A stretch of 64,000 bases of DNA from Streptomyces sp. NBC_00582. Lineage in GTDB: Bacteria > Actinomycetota > Actinomycetes > Streptomycetales > Streptomycetaceae. The position numbers and the translations under genes are program-made. Under the pieces are notes generated by a model. That model made no database searches. It worked only from the letters and a program-made list of their open reading frames with translations, and had not been told where the DNA came from. Within the stretch, counting starts at the first letter, position 1; the number at the start of each line of letters is the position of its first letter. The stretch is from positions 3,100,001-3,164,000 of the forward strand of contig NZ_CP107772.1 of the NCBI RefSeq assembly GCF_036345155.1, in the 5' to 3' direction. Shown piece by piece: positions 16,623 through 26,021 of the stretch.

Positions 16623-17786
16623 ATGGCCGACATCACCCGCCGGCTGGGCCTGCGCCATCTGCGCGGCGCCCCGACGGCACACATCCGCCACCACCGCTCG
16701 GGCACCCTGGTGCACGACGGCCCCGGACTCAGCTTCTGGTTCCGCCCGCTCACCGCGGCGCTCTCCGAGGTGCCGGTCGACGACCGTGAGCTGACCATGA
16801 CCTTCCACGCCCGCACGGTCGACTTCCAGGACGTCACCGTGCAGGCCACGGTGACCTACCGGATCAGCGACCCCGCCGTGGCCGCCGCCCGGCTCGACTT
16901 CTCCATCGACCCCGACACCGGTGTCTGGCGCGGCGCGCCCCTGGAGCAGCTCGGCACCCTGCTCACCGAGACCGCCCAGCAGCACGCGCTGGCCGTCCTC
17001 GCCCGGACACCGCTGTCGGCGGCGCTGGTCGACGGGGTGACGGCGGTACGGGAGCGGGTCACGGCGGGGCTGGCGGCGGAACCGCGCCTGCCGGCGACCG
17101 GCATCGAGGTGGTCGCCGTACGCGTCATGGCGCTGCGCCCGGAGCCGGAGGTGGAGCGCGCGCTGCGCACCCCGGCCCGCGAGCAGATCCAGCAGGAGGC
17201 CGACCGGGCGACGTACGAGCGGCGGGCGGTGGCGGTCGAGCGGGAGCGGACCATCGCCGAGAACGAACTCGCCAGCCGCATCGAACTCGCCCGCCGGGAG
17301 GAGCAGTTGGTCGAGCAGCGCGGCACCAACGCCCGCCGGGAGGCGGAGGAGACCGCGGCGGCGGACCGGGTACGGGCGGAGGCCGAGGCCACCCGGACGG
17401 TACGGCTGGCGGAGGCGGAGGCCGCCCGCTCGGTGAAGCTCGCCGAGGCCGAGGCGGCCAAGCAGGTGCATCTCGCCGACGCCGAGGCCCGGCGCACGGA
17501 GCGGCTGGCCGAGGCGGAGTCGGCGCGCACGGTGAAGCTCGCCGAGGCCGAGGCGGCCCGTGCGGTACGGCTCGCCCGGGCGGAGGCCGAGGCGGCCCGC
17601 GAGGTCGGCGAGGCGCGGGCGCAGGCCCAGGCGGCCTGGCTGCGGGTCCACGCGGACGTCGACGTCGCGACCCTGCACGCGCTGACCGGTACCCGGCTCG
17701 CGGAGAACCTGCCGCACATCGACAGCGTGACCGTCTCGCCGGACGTGCTGACCGGGCTGCTCGCCAAGCTCGGGGCCCGGCCGTGA
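16623..17786 (+). CDS. SPFH/Band 7 domain protein with coiled-coil tail
   Basis: A 387-aa prohibitin/flotillin-like protein. Residues ~15-190 form the SPFH domain (HHRSGTLVHDGPGLSFWFRPLTAAL; VTVQATVTYRISDP; LPATGIEVVAVRVMALRPE). Residues ~195-340 are a long Arg/Glu/Ala-rich coiled coil containing 11-12-residue repeats of the type TVKLAEAEAAR. There is no transmembrane segment or signal, so it probably forms cytoplasmic or peripheral oligomers. The ATG at 16623 follows a G-rich SD; an upstream in-frame ATG would add 28 atypical residues. Its stop overlaps the next gene's GTG by 4 bp, pointing to a functional pair with the NAD-kinase-like protein. Confidence 0.8.
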   Translation: MADITRRLGLRHLRGAPTAHIRHHRSGTLVHDGPGLSFWFRPLTAALSEVPVDDRELTMTFHARTVDFQDVTVQATVTYRISDPAVAAARLDFSIDPDTGVWRGAPLEQLGTLLTETAQQHALAVLARTPLSAALVDGVTAVRERVTAGLAAEPRLPATGIEVVAVRVMALRPEPEVERALRTPAREQIQQEADRATYERRAVAVERERTIAENELASRIELARREEQLVEQRGTNARREAEETAAADRVRAEAEATRTVRLAEAEAARSVKLAEAEAAKQVHLADAEARRTERLAEAESARTVKLAEAEAARAVRLARAEAEAAREVGEARAQAQAAWLRVHADVDVATLHALTGTRLAENLPHIDSVTVSPDVLTGLLAKLGARP

Positions 17787-18682
17787 GCCTCGCCCCCCGG
17801 GCCGTGCTGGTCCACCGCACCACCGAGTACGAGGAGTTGGTGGCCCGGCACGGCACCCACGGCCAGGCCGCCTTCTTCCTCTCCTCACGGGGCCGGGACA
17901 TCGAGGAGGTCGCGCAGCGTCACCGCCGCACCGGGCGCGCGCTCGCGGAGGTGACCTCGGCGATCCCCCTGACCTGGCGTCGGACGCAGGTGGAGCGGGC
18001 CGACCTGGACCGCTTCCTGTTCGCGCCCGAGGACGTGGTGATCGTGGTGGGCCAGGACGGTCTGGTGGCGAACGTCGCCAAGTACCTCTCCGGGCAGCCC
18101 GTGGTCGGCGTCGACAGCGACCCCGGCCGCAACCCGGGCGTCCTGGTCCGCCACCGCCCCCGCGACGCCGGGGCGCTGCTGTCCTCGGTGTCCGCCTCCG
18201 CCACCGGGGTGTCCGAACTGACCATGGTCGAGGCCGTCGCCGACGACACCCAGCGGCTGCTGGCCCTCAACGAGATCTATCTGGGCGCCGCCGGTCACCA
18301 GACCGCCCGCTACCGCCTGGGCCTCGAGGACGACGGGGGTGTCGTCGAGGCCCAGGCCTCCTCCGGGGTGCTCGTCGGCACCGGCACGGGGGCCACCGGC
18401 TGGATCCGTTCGGTGTGGCAGGAGCGGGGCGGACGCCTCCGGCTGCCCGCGCCGACGGAGGAACGGCTGGTGTGGTTCGTACGGGAGGCCTGGCCGTCAC
18501 CGGCGACGGGCACCTCGTGCGTGGCGGGCGAGCTGACCGCCGGGGGCCGGCTGACCCTCACCGTCGAGTCCGAGCGGATCGTCGCGTTCGGGGACGGCAT
18601 CGAGAGCGACGCGGTGGAGCTGACCTGGGGACAGACGGTACGGGTGGGGGTGTGCGGGGAGCGCCTGCGGCTGGTGGGCTGA
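17783..18682 (+). CDS. NAD kinase-like protein
   Basis: A 299-aa protein resembling ATP-NAD kinase. It has GQDG in place of the usual GGDG in VIVVGQDGLVANVAKYL, the NEIYLGAAGHQTARY block matching the family's NE...RY region, and GTGTGATGW where NAD kinases have a T-P-T-G-S-T-A loop. These changes leave it unclear whether it phosphorylates NAD or another substrate. It starts at a GTG overlapping the SPFH stop (GTGA), so the two proteins are translationally coupled. It is not the housekeeping ppnK context. Confidence 0.7.
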   Translation: MSLAPRAVLVHRTTEYEELVARHGTHGQAAFFLSSRGRDIEEVAQRHRRTGRALAEVTSAIPLTWRRTQVERADLDRFLFAPEDVVIVVGQDGLVANVAKYLSGQPVVGVDSDPGRNPGVLVRHRPRDAGALLSSVSASATGVSELTMVEAVADDTQRLLALNEIYLGAAGHQTARYRLGLEDDGGVVEAQASSGVLVGTGTGATGWIRSVWQERGGRLRLPAPTEERLVWFVREAWPSPATGTSCVAGELTAGGRLTLTVESERIVAFGDGIESDAVELTWGQTVRVGVCGERLRLVG

Positions 18683-18791
18683 GACCGCGGACCGTGAGCC
18701 GATAGGGCGAAATACGGGGCCGGGGCGGCGCGTCACCCCAGGGGCGTGGGACATCTCCGGTAACCCGCCCCCTCGCTGACAGGAGCCTGCC

Positions 18792-19880
18792 GTGCCCCCC
18801 ATACATACGATCCCGGGAAGGTGGCGCGCCCGCTGCGCCCTGACCGGGGTCCTCGCCGCCGTCGCGGTGCTGTGCGGAATGCTGCCCGCCGGTGCCCGCA
18901 CCGGACTGAACTGGCTCACGCTGCCGTCGCTGCCCACGGCTCGCTACGACGTGGCCTCGGCCGCGGCGCCCTGCCCCCGCGGGCAGACCGGGAGCTGTCT
19001 CTACGCGGTCGGCGGCTACAACAACGGAAATCTGGCGACGGTGGAGTCGTACAACCGGAGCTCCAACACCTGGTCCCTGCTACCGCATCTGCCGAGCGCC
19101 CGCAGCAGCCTGGGGGCGGCCGCCGCGCCCTGCCCGGACGGACTGTCCGGGACCTGCCTCTACGCCCTCGGCGGCAGCGGGGGCAGCCGTTCGGTCAACT
19201 TCTTCAACCCGGCGGTCAACTCCTGGGGCAGCACCACCTCCCTGACCACGGGCCGCGCGGCCTTCGGGACGGCCTCCGCGCCCTGCCCGACGGGGCAGAC
19301 CGGAACGTGCGTCTACGTGTTCGGTGGCATCGGCACCACCGTCCTGGCGAGCGCGGAGGTCTTCAACCCCGTCACCAGGTCCTGGACCACGCTCTCACCG
19401 CTGTCCGCGCCCCGCTACAACCTGGGCGCCGCGTCCGCCCCCTGCCCGCCCGGGCAGACGGGCACCTGCGTCTACGCGGTGGGCGGATCCGACGACAACA
19501 ACCACGTCGTCGGCACCGTGGAGGCCTACAACCCGGTCACCCGCTCCTGGAGCAAGGTGGCGTCGCTGCCGACGCCCAGGGAAGGCCTGGGCGTGGCCGC
19601 CACGGGCTGCCCCCCGGGTCAGCAGGGGGTCTGTCTCTACACGACGGGCGGGGCGAACGAAACCGACGTCGTGGACACCGCCGAGTCCTACCACCCCGCC
19701 TCCGGCCTCTGGACCAGCCTGCCGTCGCTGCCGGCACCCCGCGGATACGCCGGAGCCGCGGCTCTCCCGTGTCCACCGGGGTCGACCGGGAACTGCGTCT
19801 ACTTCGCCGGCGGCTACCGTGACGGCGGCCCGGCAGCCACCCTGGAGGCCCTCGACCCCCCGGTGACCACCGGACGCTGA
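18792..19880 (+). CDS. Secreted kelch-repeat beta-propeller protein
   Basis: A 362-aa exported protein. A signal peptide (basic start, then ALTGVLAAVAVLCGMLPAGA) ends near residue 38. Six kelch blades follow, each with a Y-A-V-G-G-like strand, a V-E-x-Y/F-N-P-x-S/T-x-x-W strand and the next blade's opening P-R. Each blade carries an unusual C-P-x-G-x-x-G-x-C insert just before the GG strand, so each blade probably has its own disulfide hairpin. The GTG start has AGGAG at 18781-18785, spacing 6. Function is unknown; binding of an extracellular ligand or polymer is plausible. It ends 1 bp from the convergent pnkp gene. Confidence 0.85.
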   Translation: MPPIHTIPGRWRARCALTGVLAAVAVLCGMLPAGARTGLNWLTLPSLPTARYDVASAAAPCPRGQTGSCLYAVGGYNNGNLATVESYNRSSNTWSLLPHLPSARSSLGAAAAPCPDGLSGTCLYALGGSGGSRSVNFFNPAVNSWGSTTSLTTGRAAFGTASAPCPTGQTGTCVYVFGGIGTTVLASAEVFNPVTRSWTTLSPLSAPRYNLGAASAPCPPGQTGTCVYAVGGSDDNNHVVGTVEAYNPVTRSWSKVASLPTPREGLGVAATGCPPGQQGVCLYTTGGANETDVVDTAESYHPASGLWTSLPSLPAPRGYAGAAALPCPPGSTGNCVYFAGGYRDGGPAATLEALDPPVTTGR

Positions 19881-19881
19881 C

Positions 19882-22431
19882 TCACAGCCTCGGGTCCACC
19901 GGCTCCGACTCCAGGGCCAGCACCCCGAACACCGCCTCGTGGACGCGCCACAGCGGCTCGCCCTCGGCGAGGCGGTCCAGGGCCTCAAGACCGAGCACGT
20001 ACTCGCGGATCGCCAGCGAACGCTTGTGGTTCAGGAAGCGTCCCCGCAGCCGGGCGAGGTGGTCGGGGCGGGTGTACTCCGGGCCGTAGATGATCCGGAG
20101 GTACTCCCGTCCCCGGCACTTGATGCCGGGCTGGACGAGCCGTCCCTCGCCACCCCGGACCAGGGCGCCGAGCGGCTTGACGACCATGCCCTCGCCGCCC
20201 CGGCCGGTCATCTCCAGCCACCAGTCGACGCCGGCCCGCACCGAGGCGGGGTCGGCGGTGTCGACGTACAGCCGGCCGGTGGTCTGCAGCAGACCGGTGG
20301 TGTCGTGCTCCACCAGCCGGTCCAGCAGGGCCAGTTGTTCGTCGTGGGGCAGGCCCGCGAGGCTGCGGCCCTGGACGGCGAGGAGCTGGAAGGGGGCCAG
20401 GCGCACACCGTCCAGACCGTCCGTCGTCCAGCAGTAGCGGCGGTACGCCTCCGTGAACGCGGCCGCGTCCAAGGCGCGTTCACGCTGCCGGGCGAGCAGG
20501 TCGCCGACGTCGACGCCCCGCGCAGCCGCCCCCTCCAGCGCGGCCAGCGCGCCCGGGAAGACGGCCCCCGAGGCCGCGCCGACCGCCGCGTACTGGGACC
20601 GCAGCAGCCCCGACGCCTTCAGCGACCACGGCATCAGCTCCGCGTCCAGCAGCAGCCAGTCCGTGTCGAGCCCGTCCCACAGGCCGGCCGCGTCCACCGC
20701 CGAGCGCACCCGGCCGAGGATCTCCTCGGTGACCGACGCGTCGTCGAAGAACGGGCGACCCGTACGGGTGTACAGCGACCCGGTGGGGCCATCGACGCCG
20801 AAACGCCTGCGCGCCGTCTCGGCGTCGCGGCACACCAGGGCCACCGCCCGCGAGCCCATGTGCTTCTCCTCGCACACGACCCGCTCCACGCCGTCCGCGG
20901 CGTACTGCGCGAACGCCTCCTCCGGATGCTCCAGATACCCCTCGACCCGGCTGGTCGCCGTGGGCGCCATGGTCGGCGGGAGGTACGGCAGCAGCCGTGG
21001 GTCGACCGCGAACCGGCTCATGACCTCCAGGGCGGCGGCCGCGTTCTCCTCACGGATCGAGATCCGCGCCTGGCCGTCGTAGCGGGTCTCGACGATCCGG
21101 CGGCCATGGACGTCCGCCAGGTCGAGCGGCCGCCCGTCGTGCCCACCGGGCGCCTCCGACCGCAGCGGCTTCACCGGCTCGTACCAGACCCGCTGCGCCG
21201 GTACGTCGACCAGTTCGCGCTCCGGCCAGCGCAGCGCGGTCAGTTTGCCGCCGAAGACGGCACCGGTGTCCAGGCAGATGGTGTTGTTCAGCCAGGTCGC
21301 CTCCGGGACGGGCGTGTGGCCGTAGACGACGGCCGCCCGGCCCCGGTAGTCCTCCGCCCACGGGTAGCGCACCGGCAGCCCGAACTCGTCGGTCTCGCCG
21401 GTCGTCTCGCCGTACAGCGCGTGCGAGCGGACCCGGCCGGAGGTGCGGCCGTGGTACTTCTCCGGCAGACCGGCGTGGCAGACCACCAGCCGGCCGCCGT
21501 CGAGGACGTAGTGGCTGACCAGTCCGTCGATGAACTCCCTTACCTCGGCGCGGAACTCCTCGCTCTCGCCCGCCATCTGCTCGACGGTCTCGGCGAGTCC
21601 GTGGGTGTGCTGGACCTTGCGGCCCTTGAGGTGACGGCCGTACTTGTTCTCGTGGTTGCCCGGGACGCACAGGGCGTTGCCCGACTTCACCATGGACATC
21701 ACCCGGCGCAGCACCCCGGGGCTGTCCGGGCCGCGGTCGACGAGGTCGCCGACGAAGACGGCCGTACGGCCCTGCGGGTGGACGCCGTCGATGTAGCCCA
21801 ACGTGGCCAGCAGCGACTCCAGTTCGGCGGCGCAGCCGTGGATGTCGCCGACGATGTCGAAGGGGCCGGTGAGGTGGGTCAGGTCGTTGAAGCGCTTCTC
21901 GGTGACGACGGTGGCGTGTTCCACGTCCTCGACGCCCCGCAGGACGTGCACCTTGCGGAAGCCCTCGCGCTCCAGGTGGCGCAGGGAGCGGCGGAGTTCG
22001 CGGGTGTGGCGCTGGATGACCCGGCGCGGCATGTCGGCGCGGTCGGTGCGGGCCGCGTTGCGCTCGGCGCACACCTCCTCCGGCACGTCGAGCACGATGG
22101 CGATCGGCAGTACGTCGTGCTGCTTGGCCAGGTCGATCAGCTGCCTGCGGGCGTCCTGCTGGACGCTGGTGGCGTCGACGACGGTGCGCCGGCCGGCGGC
22201 GAGCCGCTTGCCGGCGATGTAGTGCAGGACGTCGAAGGCGTCCCCGGTCGCACTCTGGTCGTTCTCGTCGTCGGAGACCAGGCCGCGGCAGAAGTCGGAG
22301 GAGATGACCTCGGTGGGCTTGAAGTGCCGGCGCGCGAAGGTGGACTTGCCCGAGCCCGAGGCGCCGATCAGCACCACGAGGGAGAGGTCGGTGACGGGGA
22401 GCACCCGGCCCTTGTTCGCTGTCTCGGTCAT
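19882..22431 (-). CDS. pnkp: Polynucleotide kinase-phosphatase-ligase of bacterial RNA repair
   Basis: An 849-aa three-domain RNA repair enzyme. The kinase P-loop GASGSGKST is at residues 23-31. The binuclear metallophosphatase domain begins near 185 (GDIHGCAAE, GDLVDRGPDS, GNHENK). The C-terminal ligase/adenylyltransferase domain starts near 470 with the nucleotidyl-lysine motif EEKHMGSRA and later EGMVVKP. It heals 5'-OH and 2',3'-cyclic-phosphate ends and, in complex with Hen1, ligates RNAs cut by ribotoxins (known for the Clostridium thermocellum and Anabaena systems). The ATG overlaps the hen1 stop by 4 bp. Confidence 0.95.
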   Translation of the reverse strand: MTETANKGRVLPVTDLSLVVLIGASGSGKSTFARRHFKPTEVISSDFCRGLVSDDENDQSATGDAFDVLHYIAGKRLAAGRRTVVDATSVQQDARRQLIDLAKQHDVLPIAIVLDVPEEVCAERNAARTDRADMPRRVIQRHTRELRRSLRHLEREGFRKVHVLRGVEDVEHATVVTEKRFNDLTHLTGPFDIVGDIHGCAAELESLLATLGYIDGVHPQGRTAVFVGDLVDRGPDSPGVLRRVMSMVKSGNALCVPGNHENKYGRHLKGRKVQHTHGLAETVEQMAGESEEFRAEVREFIDGLVSHYVLDGGRLVVCHAGLPEKYHGRTSGRVRSHALYGETTGETDEFGLPVRYPWAEDYRGRAAVVYGHTPVPEATWLNNTICLDTGAVFGGKLTALRWPERELVDVPAQRVWYEPVKPLRSEAPGGHDGRPLDLADVHGRRIVETRYDGQARISIREENAAAALEVMSRFAVDPRLLPYLPPTMAPTATSRVEGYLEHPEEAFAQYAADGVERVVCEEKHMGSRAVALVCRDAETARRRFGVDGPTGSLYTRTGRPFFDDASVTEEILGRVRSAVDAAGLWDGLDTDWLLLDAELMPWSLKASGLLRSQYAAVGAASGAVFPGALAALEGAAARGVDVGDLLARQRERALDAAAFTEAYRRYCWTTDGLDGVRLAPFQLLAVQGRSLAGLPHDEQLALLDRLVEHDTTGLLQTTGRLYVDTADPASVRAGVDWWLEMTGRGGEGMVVKPLGALVRGGEGRLVQPGIKCRGREYLRIIYGPEYTRPDHLARLRGRFLNHKRSLAIREYVLGLEALDRLAEGEPLWRVHEAVFGVLALESEPVDPRL

Positions 22432-23897
22432 GCCGCCTTCGCCTCCTTCTCGTTCGTGGTGCGGGCCGTGAACACGGCCATCTGGGTGGGCGGGCCCACC
22501 TCGGGGTCGTCCGGGCCGACGGGGACGAACTCCACGGTGTAGCCGTGCCGTTCGGCGACCGCGGTCGCCCAGGCGCGGAACTCCTCGCGGGTCCACTCGA
22601 AGCGGTGGTCGCCGTGCCGGACGTGTCCGGCCGGGAGGGACTCCCAGCGGACGTTGTACTCGACGTTCGGGGTGGTCACGAGGACCGTGCGGGGGCGGGC
22701 CGCGCCGAACACCGCGTACTCCAGGGCGGGCAGTCTCGGCAGGTCGAGGTGTTCGATCACCTCGCTGAGCACGGCCGCGTCGTAGCCCTTGAGACGGGTG
22801 TCCGTGTACGCGAGCGAACCCTGCACGAGCCGGACGCGGGACGCCTGGCGCTCGCCCATCCGGTCCAGCTTCAGCCGACGGGCGGCGATGGTGAGGGCGC
22901 GCATCGACACGTCGACGCCGACGATCTCGGTGAACCGCGGGTCCTTCAGCAGCGCCTGCACCAACTGGCCCTGGCCGCAGCCGAGGTCGAGCACCCGGGC
23001 GGCACCGCCGGCGCGCAGCGCCTCGAGGATCGCGTCGCGGCGCTGGACGGCCAGCGGGGTGGGCTTCTCCTCGGTCTCCGCCTCGGCCCCGACCGCGTTG
23101 TCGATGTCCTCGACCGCGCTGTCGTCGGCCTCGGCGAGCCGCACCAGCTCCAGCCGCTCCATCGCCTGCCGGGTCAGCGACCAGCGGCGGGACAGATAAC
23201 GGCTGGTGATCAGCCGCTGCTCGGGGTGCTCGGACAGCCAGCCCTCACCGGCCCGCAGCAGCTTGTCGACCTCGTCGGAGGCGACCCAGTAGTGCTTGGC
23301 GTCGTCGAGGACCGGCAGCAGCACATACAGGTGGCGCAGCGCCTCGGCGAGGGTGAGCGCCTCCGACTCCAGGACGAGCCGTACGTACCGCGAGTCGCCC
23401 CACTCGGGGAACGCGGTGTCGAGGACCACCGGGTCGGCGGTCACCGTCCAGCCGAGCGGTTCGAAGAGCCGGCTCACGAGGGCGGGGCCGCCGCGGGCGG
23501 GCAGCGCGGGCACCTCGATGCGCAACGGCCGGGGCTGCGCCGGGAGTTCGGGCTTCGCGGCGCACACGGCCCGCATCGCGCTGGAGAAGACGCCGCTCAG
23601 CGCGACGGCCAGCAGCGAGGAGGCCGCGTACGGGCGGTCGTTGACGTACTGGGCGAGCGCCGCGTCGGGGGCGCCGCCGCGGCCCTTGCCCTTGCCGCGC
23701 CGGACCAGCGCCACGGCATCCACCTCCAGCAGCAGCGCCGCCGTGCAGCGTTCCGCCTCGGCCTCGGGATAGAGGACGTGGGCCTTGCCGTAGGACGTGG
23801 AGAACGCCTGCGCCTTCCCGGGATGCTTGTGCAGCAGGTAGCCCAGGTCGGTCGCGGGGCGTTCGGGGGTGCCGGTGGTGGTGATCGTCAGGAACAC
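22428..23897 (-). CDS. hen1: 3'-terminal RNA ribose 2'-O-methyltransferase Hen1
   Basis: A 489-aa partner of Pnkp. The N-terminal ~250 residues activate the Pnkp ligase; the C-terminal half is a SAM methyltransferase (VLDLGCGQGQLV, near residue 300) with the Mn-binding E-x-x-E-H of EVIEHLD and the distal His in RHGDHRFEWTREEF. It 2'-O-methylates the 3' end at an RNA break before sealing, which protects the repaired tRNA from renewed cleavage (known). The start is a GTG at 23897. It precedes pnkp with ATGA overlap and the pair is the whole operon. Confidence 0.94.
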   Translation of the reverse strand: MFLTITTTGTPERPATDLGYLLHKHPGKAQAFSTSYGKAHVLYPEAEAERCTAALLLEVDAVALVRRGKGKGRGGAPDAALAQYVNDRPYAASSLLAVALSGVFSSAMRAVCAAKPELPAQPRPLRIEVPALPARGGPALVSRLFEPLGWTVTADPVVLDTAFPEWGDSRYVRLVLESEALTLAEALRHLYVLLPVLDDAKHYWVASDEVDKLLRAGEGWLSEHPEQRLITSRYLSRRWSLTRQAMERLELVRLAEADDSAVEDIDNAVGAEAETEEKPTPLAVQRRDAILEALRAGGAARVLDLGCGQGQLVQALLKDPRFTEIVGVDVSMRALTIAARRLKLDRMGERQASRVRLVQGSLAYTDTRLKGYDAAVLSEVIEHLDLPRLPALEYAVFGAARPRTVLVTTPNVEYNVRWESLPAGHVRHGDHRFEWTREEFRAWATAVAERHGYTVEFVPVGPDDPEVGPPTQMAVFTARTTNEKEAKAA

Positions 23898-24002
23898 GGT
23901 GGGTGCCTCGAAAGGTCGGGAAGGAGCGAAAGCGCTGGTCGTGCGCTTGTGCGCAGCTCCAACGTACAGAGGTGCGGGTCCGGGGGCGGGGGAATTTCTC
24001 GG

Positions 24003-24953
24003 CTAACGCTCGGCCGGCTTCCAGGCGCCGACACCGAGCCTGCCGGTGGTGCCGAGGTCGAGGTGGGGGGTGAGGGTGACCGGTGCGGCGCCGGAGGTCG
24101 CGCGGATCCGGACGTACGGGACGTTCACGGGGTCCGTGCCGGCGTCGGTGGTGTTGCGCCAGACCAGGCCGGAGACGGCGCTCTCGCCGGGCTTCAGGGT
24201 GAACGCGCGGGGCGGGTCGTCGTAGCCGGTGCCCGTGGTGATGCCGGCGCCGCCGTGCAGGATCCGCACCCCTTCGACCGGGGCGCGGTCCTCGTCGAGG
24301 AGGGTGAGCAGGGGGTAGCCGTCGAGCGTGTAGTCCTTCTCGCCGCAGTTCTCCAGGCGCAGTCCGACGACGCGCAGGCCCATCGCGGCATCGCCGTCGT
24401 CGGCGGTGACCCGGATCCCGGAGGCCGGGCAGACACCCGCCCCGGCCGGGGCCTCGGCCGCGGGGACCTTGGTGACCCGGGAGACCTTCACGGTGGTCAC
24501 CGGGGAGGCGCCCGGGGCGAGGACCCCCAGGTCGACGGTCCCCCGCACGGTCCTGCCCGCGCCCACGTCCGGCACGGTCACCCGCTGGTTGCCCATGACC
24601 TCGCCCGCGCTCGTCGTGAAGTCGAAGAGGACGGTGTACGTCAGCGCCCCGGTGGTGTCGTTGGTGACCTCGTAGGCGGCGGAGACGCCGGAGTCGCCGG
24701 GGAGGCTGTCGGCGTGGACGCTCCAGTCGGAGGCACGGGGCGTGGGGGTGGCGGAGGGGATGGTCACGGCGGTGATCCGCACCCCGTCCACGGGCGGGGC
24801 GGTGACCGGGGTGCGGGGCGCCGGGGAGGCGGCTCCCACGCCGTCGCCGGTGTCGTCGCCCGCGCGTTCCGTGCCGCACGCCGTGGCGAGCAGGAGCACG
24901 GCCGCGACGGCCGGCAGGAGGCGGGGGCGGCGGAGGGTGCGGGGTGGGCGCAT
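24003..24953 (-). CDS. DUF4232 domain lipoprotein
   Basis: A 316-aa predicted lipoprotein. After MRPPRTLRRPRLLP comes the hydrophobic core and lipobox LATAC (Cys about residue 26), then an Asp/Pro/Thr-rich linker. Two beta-sandwich-like domains follow: an FxxAM-like segment (residues ~75-165; AYEVTNDTTGALTYTVLFDF) and a DUF4232-like domain (CPASGIRVTADDGDAAMGLRVVGLRLENCG, ending in GVGAWKP). Function is unknown; such proteins are surface-anchored in Streptomyces. It is separated from hen1 by 105 bp and appears to be its own unit. Confidence 0.75.
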   Translation of the reverse strand: MRPPRTLRRPRLLPAVAAVLLLATACGTERAGDDTGDGVGAASPAPRTPVTAPPVDGVRITAVTIPSATPTPRASDWSVHADSLPGDSGVSAAYEVTNDTTGALTYTVLFDFTTSAGEVMGNQRVTVPDVGAGRTVRGTVDLGVLAPGASPVTTVKVSRVTKVPAAEAPAGAGVCPASGIRVTADDGDAAMGLRVVGLRLENCGEKDYTLDGYPLLTLLDEDRAPVEGVRILHGGAGITTGTGYDDPPRAFTLKPGESAVSGLVWRNTTDAGTDPVNVPYVRIRATSGAAPVTLTPHLDLGTTGRLGVGAWKPAER

Positions 24954-25055
24954 CCGGTCACCTCATCAGGAGGGACCCGTACGGACTGTGGCGGAGGCCA
25001 TAGTTCCAGTCACAGGCGTGTCACAGATCACCGGACGCGCCGCCCCGCCGTGGAG

Positions 25056-25979
25056 CTACGACAGCTGCGACTGCACCTCGGCGGAGATCAGCTCCAGGTG
25101 GTCGAGGTCGTGCAGGTCGAGGACCTGGAGGTAGAAGCGGCGCGCGCCGGTCTCGGCGTAGCGGCCGATCTTCTCGACGACCTCGCCCGGGGTGCCGGCC
25201 AGTCCGTTGGTCTTCAGTTCGTCGACCTCCCGGCCGATGGCGGCGGCACGGCGGGCGACCTCCCGGTCGTCCTTGCCGACGCAGACGACGAGCGCGTTGG
25301 ACAGGGTGATGGTGTCGGCGTCCCGGCCGAACTCCTCGGCGGCCGCCCGCACTCGGCCGAACTGGCGTTCACTGTCCTCGACCGAGCCGAAGGGCATGTT
25401 GAACTCGTCGGCGAACCGGGCCGCCAGACGCGGCGTGCGGCTCGCTCCGTGGCCGCCGATCAGCACGGGGATCTTGGGCTGTGCGGGCTTGGGCAGCGCG
25501 GGCGAGCGGGTGAGGTCGTAGTACTCGCCGTGGAAGTCGAAGGTCTTGCCGGGCTCGGTGCCCCACAGGCCGGTGACGATCTCGAGCTGCTCCTCGAGGC
25601 GGCCGAACTTCTCCTTCGGGAAGGGGATGCCGTACGCGGTGTGCTCCTCCTCGAACCAGCCCGCGCCGAGGCCCAGTTCGACCCGGCCGCCGGACATCTG
25701 GTCCACCTGCGCGACCTGGAGGGCGAGAACTCCGGGCAGCCGGAAGGTGGCGGCGGTCATGAGCGTGCCGAGGCGTATGCGGCGGGTCTCACGGGCGAGG
25801 CCGGCCAGGGTGATCCAGGCGTCCGTGGGACCGGGCAGACCGTCGACGTCGCCCATCTTCAGATAGTGGTCGCTACGGAAGAAGGCGTCGAAGCCGAGGT
25901 CTTCGGTGGCCTTCGCCACGGTGAGGAGGGTGTCGTAGGTGGCGCCCTGCTGGGGCTCGGTGAAGATACGAAGATCCAT
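25056..25979 (-). CDS. LLM-class F420-dependent oxidoreductase
   Basis: A 307-aa luciferase-like TIM-barrel enzyme. MDLRIFTEPQQGATYDTL opens the barrel, FRSDHYLKM and ARETRRIRLGTLM match the F420-binding family, and GPYWE-like active-site loops are replaced by GAGWFEEEHTAYGIPFP. Family members use reduced F420 to transfer hydride to diverse substrates. I favour the ATG at 25979; an ATG three codons upstream (25988) is also open. Transcribed alone; the substrate cannot be inferred. Confidence 0.85.
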   Translation of the reverse strand: MDLRIFTEPQQGATYDTLLTVAKATEDLGFDAFFRSDHYLKMGDVDGLPGPTDAWITLAGLARETRRIRLGTLMTAATFRLPGVLALQVAQVDQMSGGRVELGLGAGWFEEEHTAYGIPFPKEKFGRLEEQLEIVTGLWGTEPGKTFDFHGEYYDLTRSPALPKPAQPKIPVLIGGHGASRTPRLAARFADEFNMPFGSVEDSERQFGRVRAAAEEFGRDADTITLSNALVVCVGKDDREVARRAAAIGREVDELKTNGLAGTPGEVVEKIGRYAETGARRFYLQVLDLHDLDHLELISAEVQSQLS

Positions 25980-26021
25980 GCCCCCCATCCTGCACGTCGG
26001 CCGAAGGGGCTGCGGCGCTTC

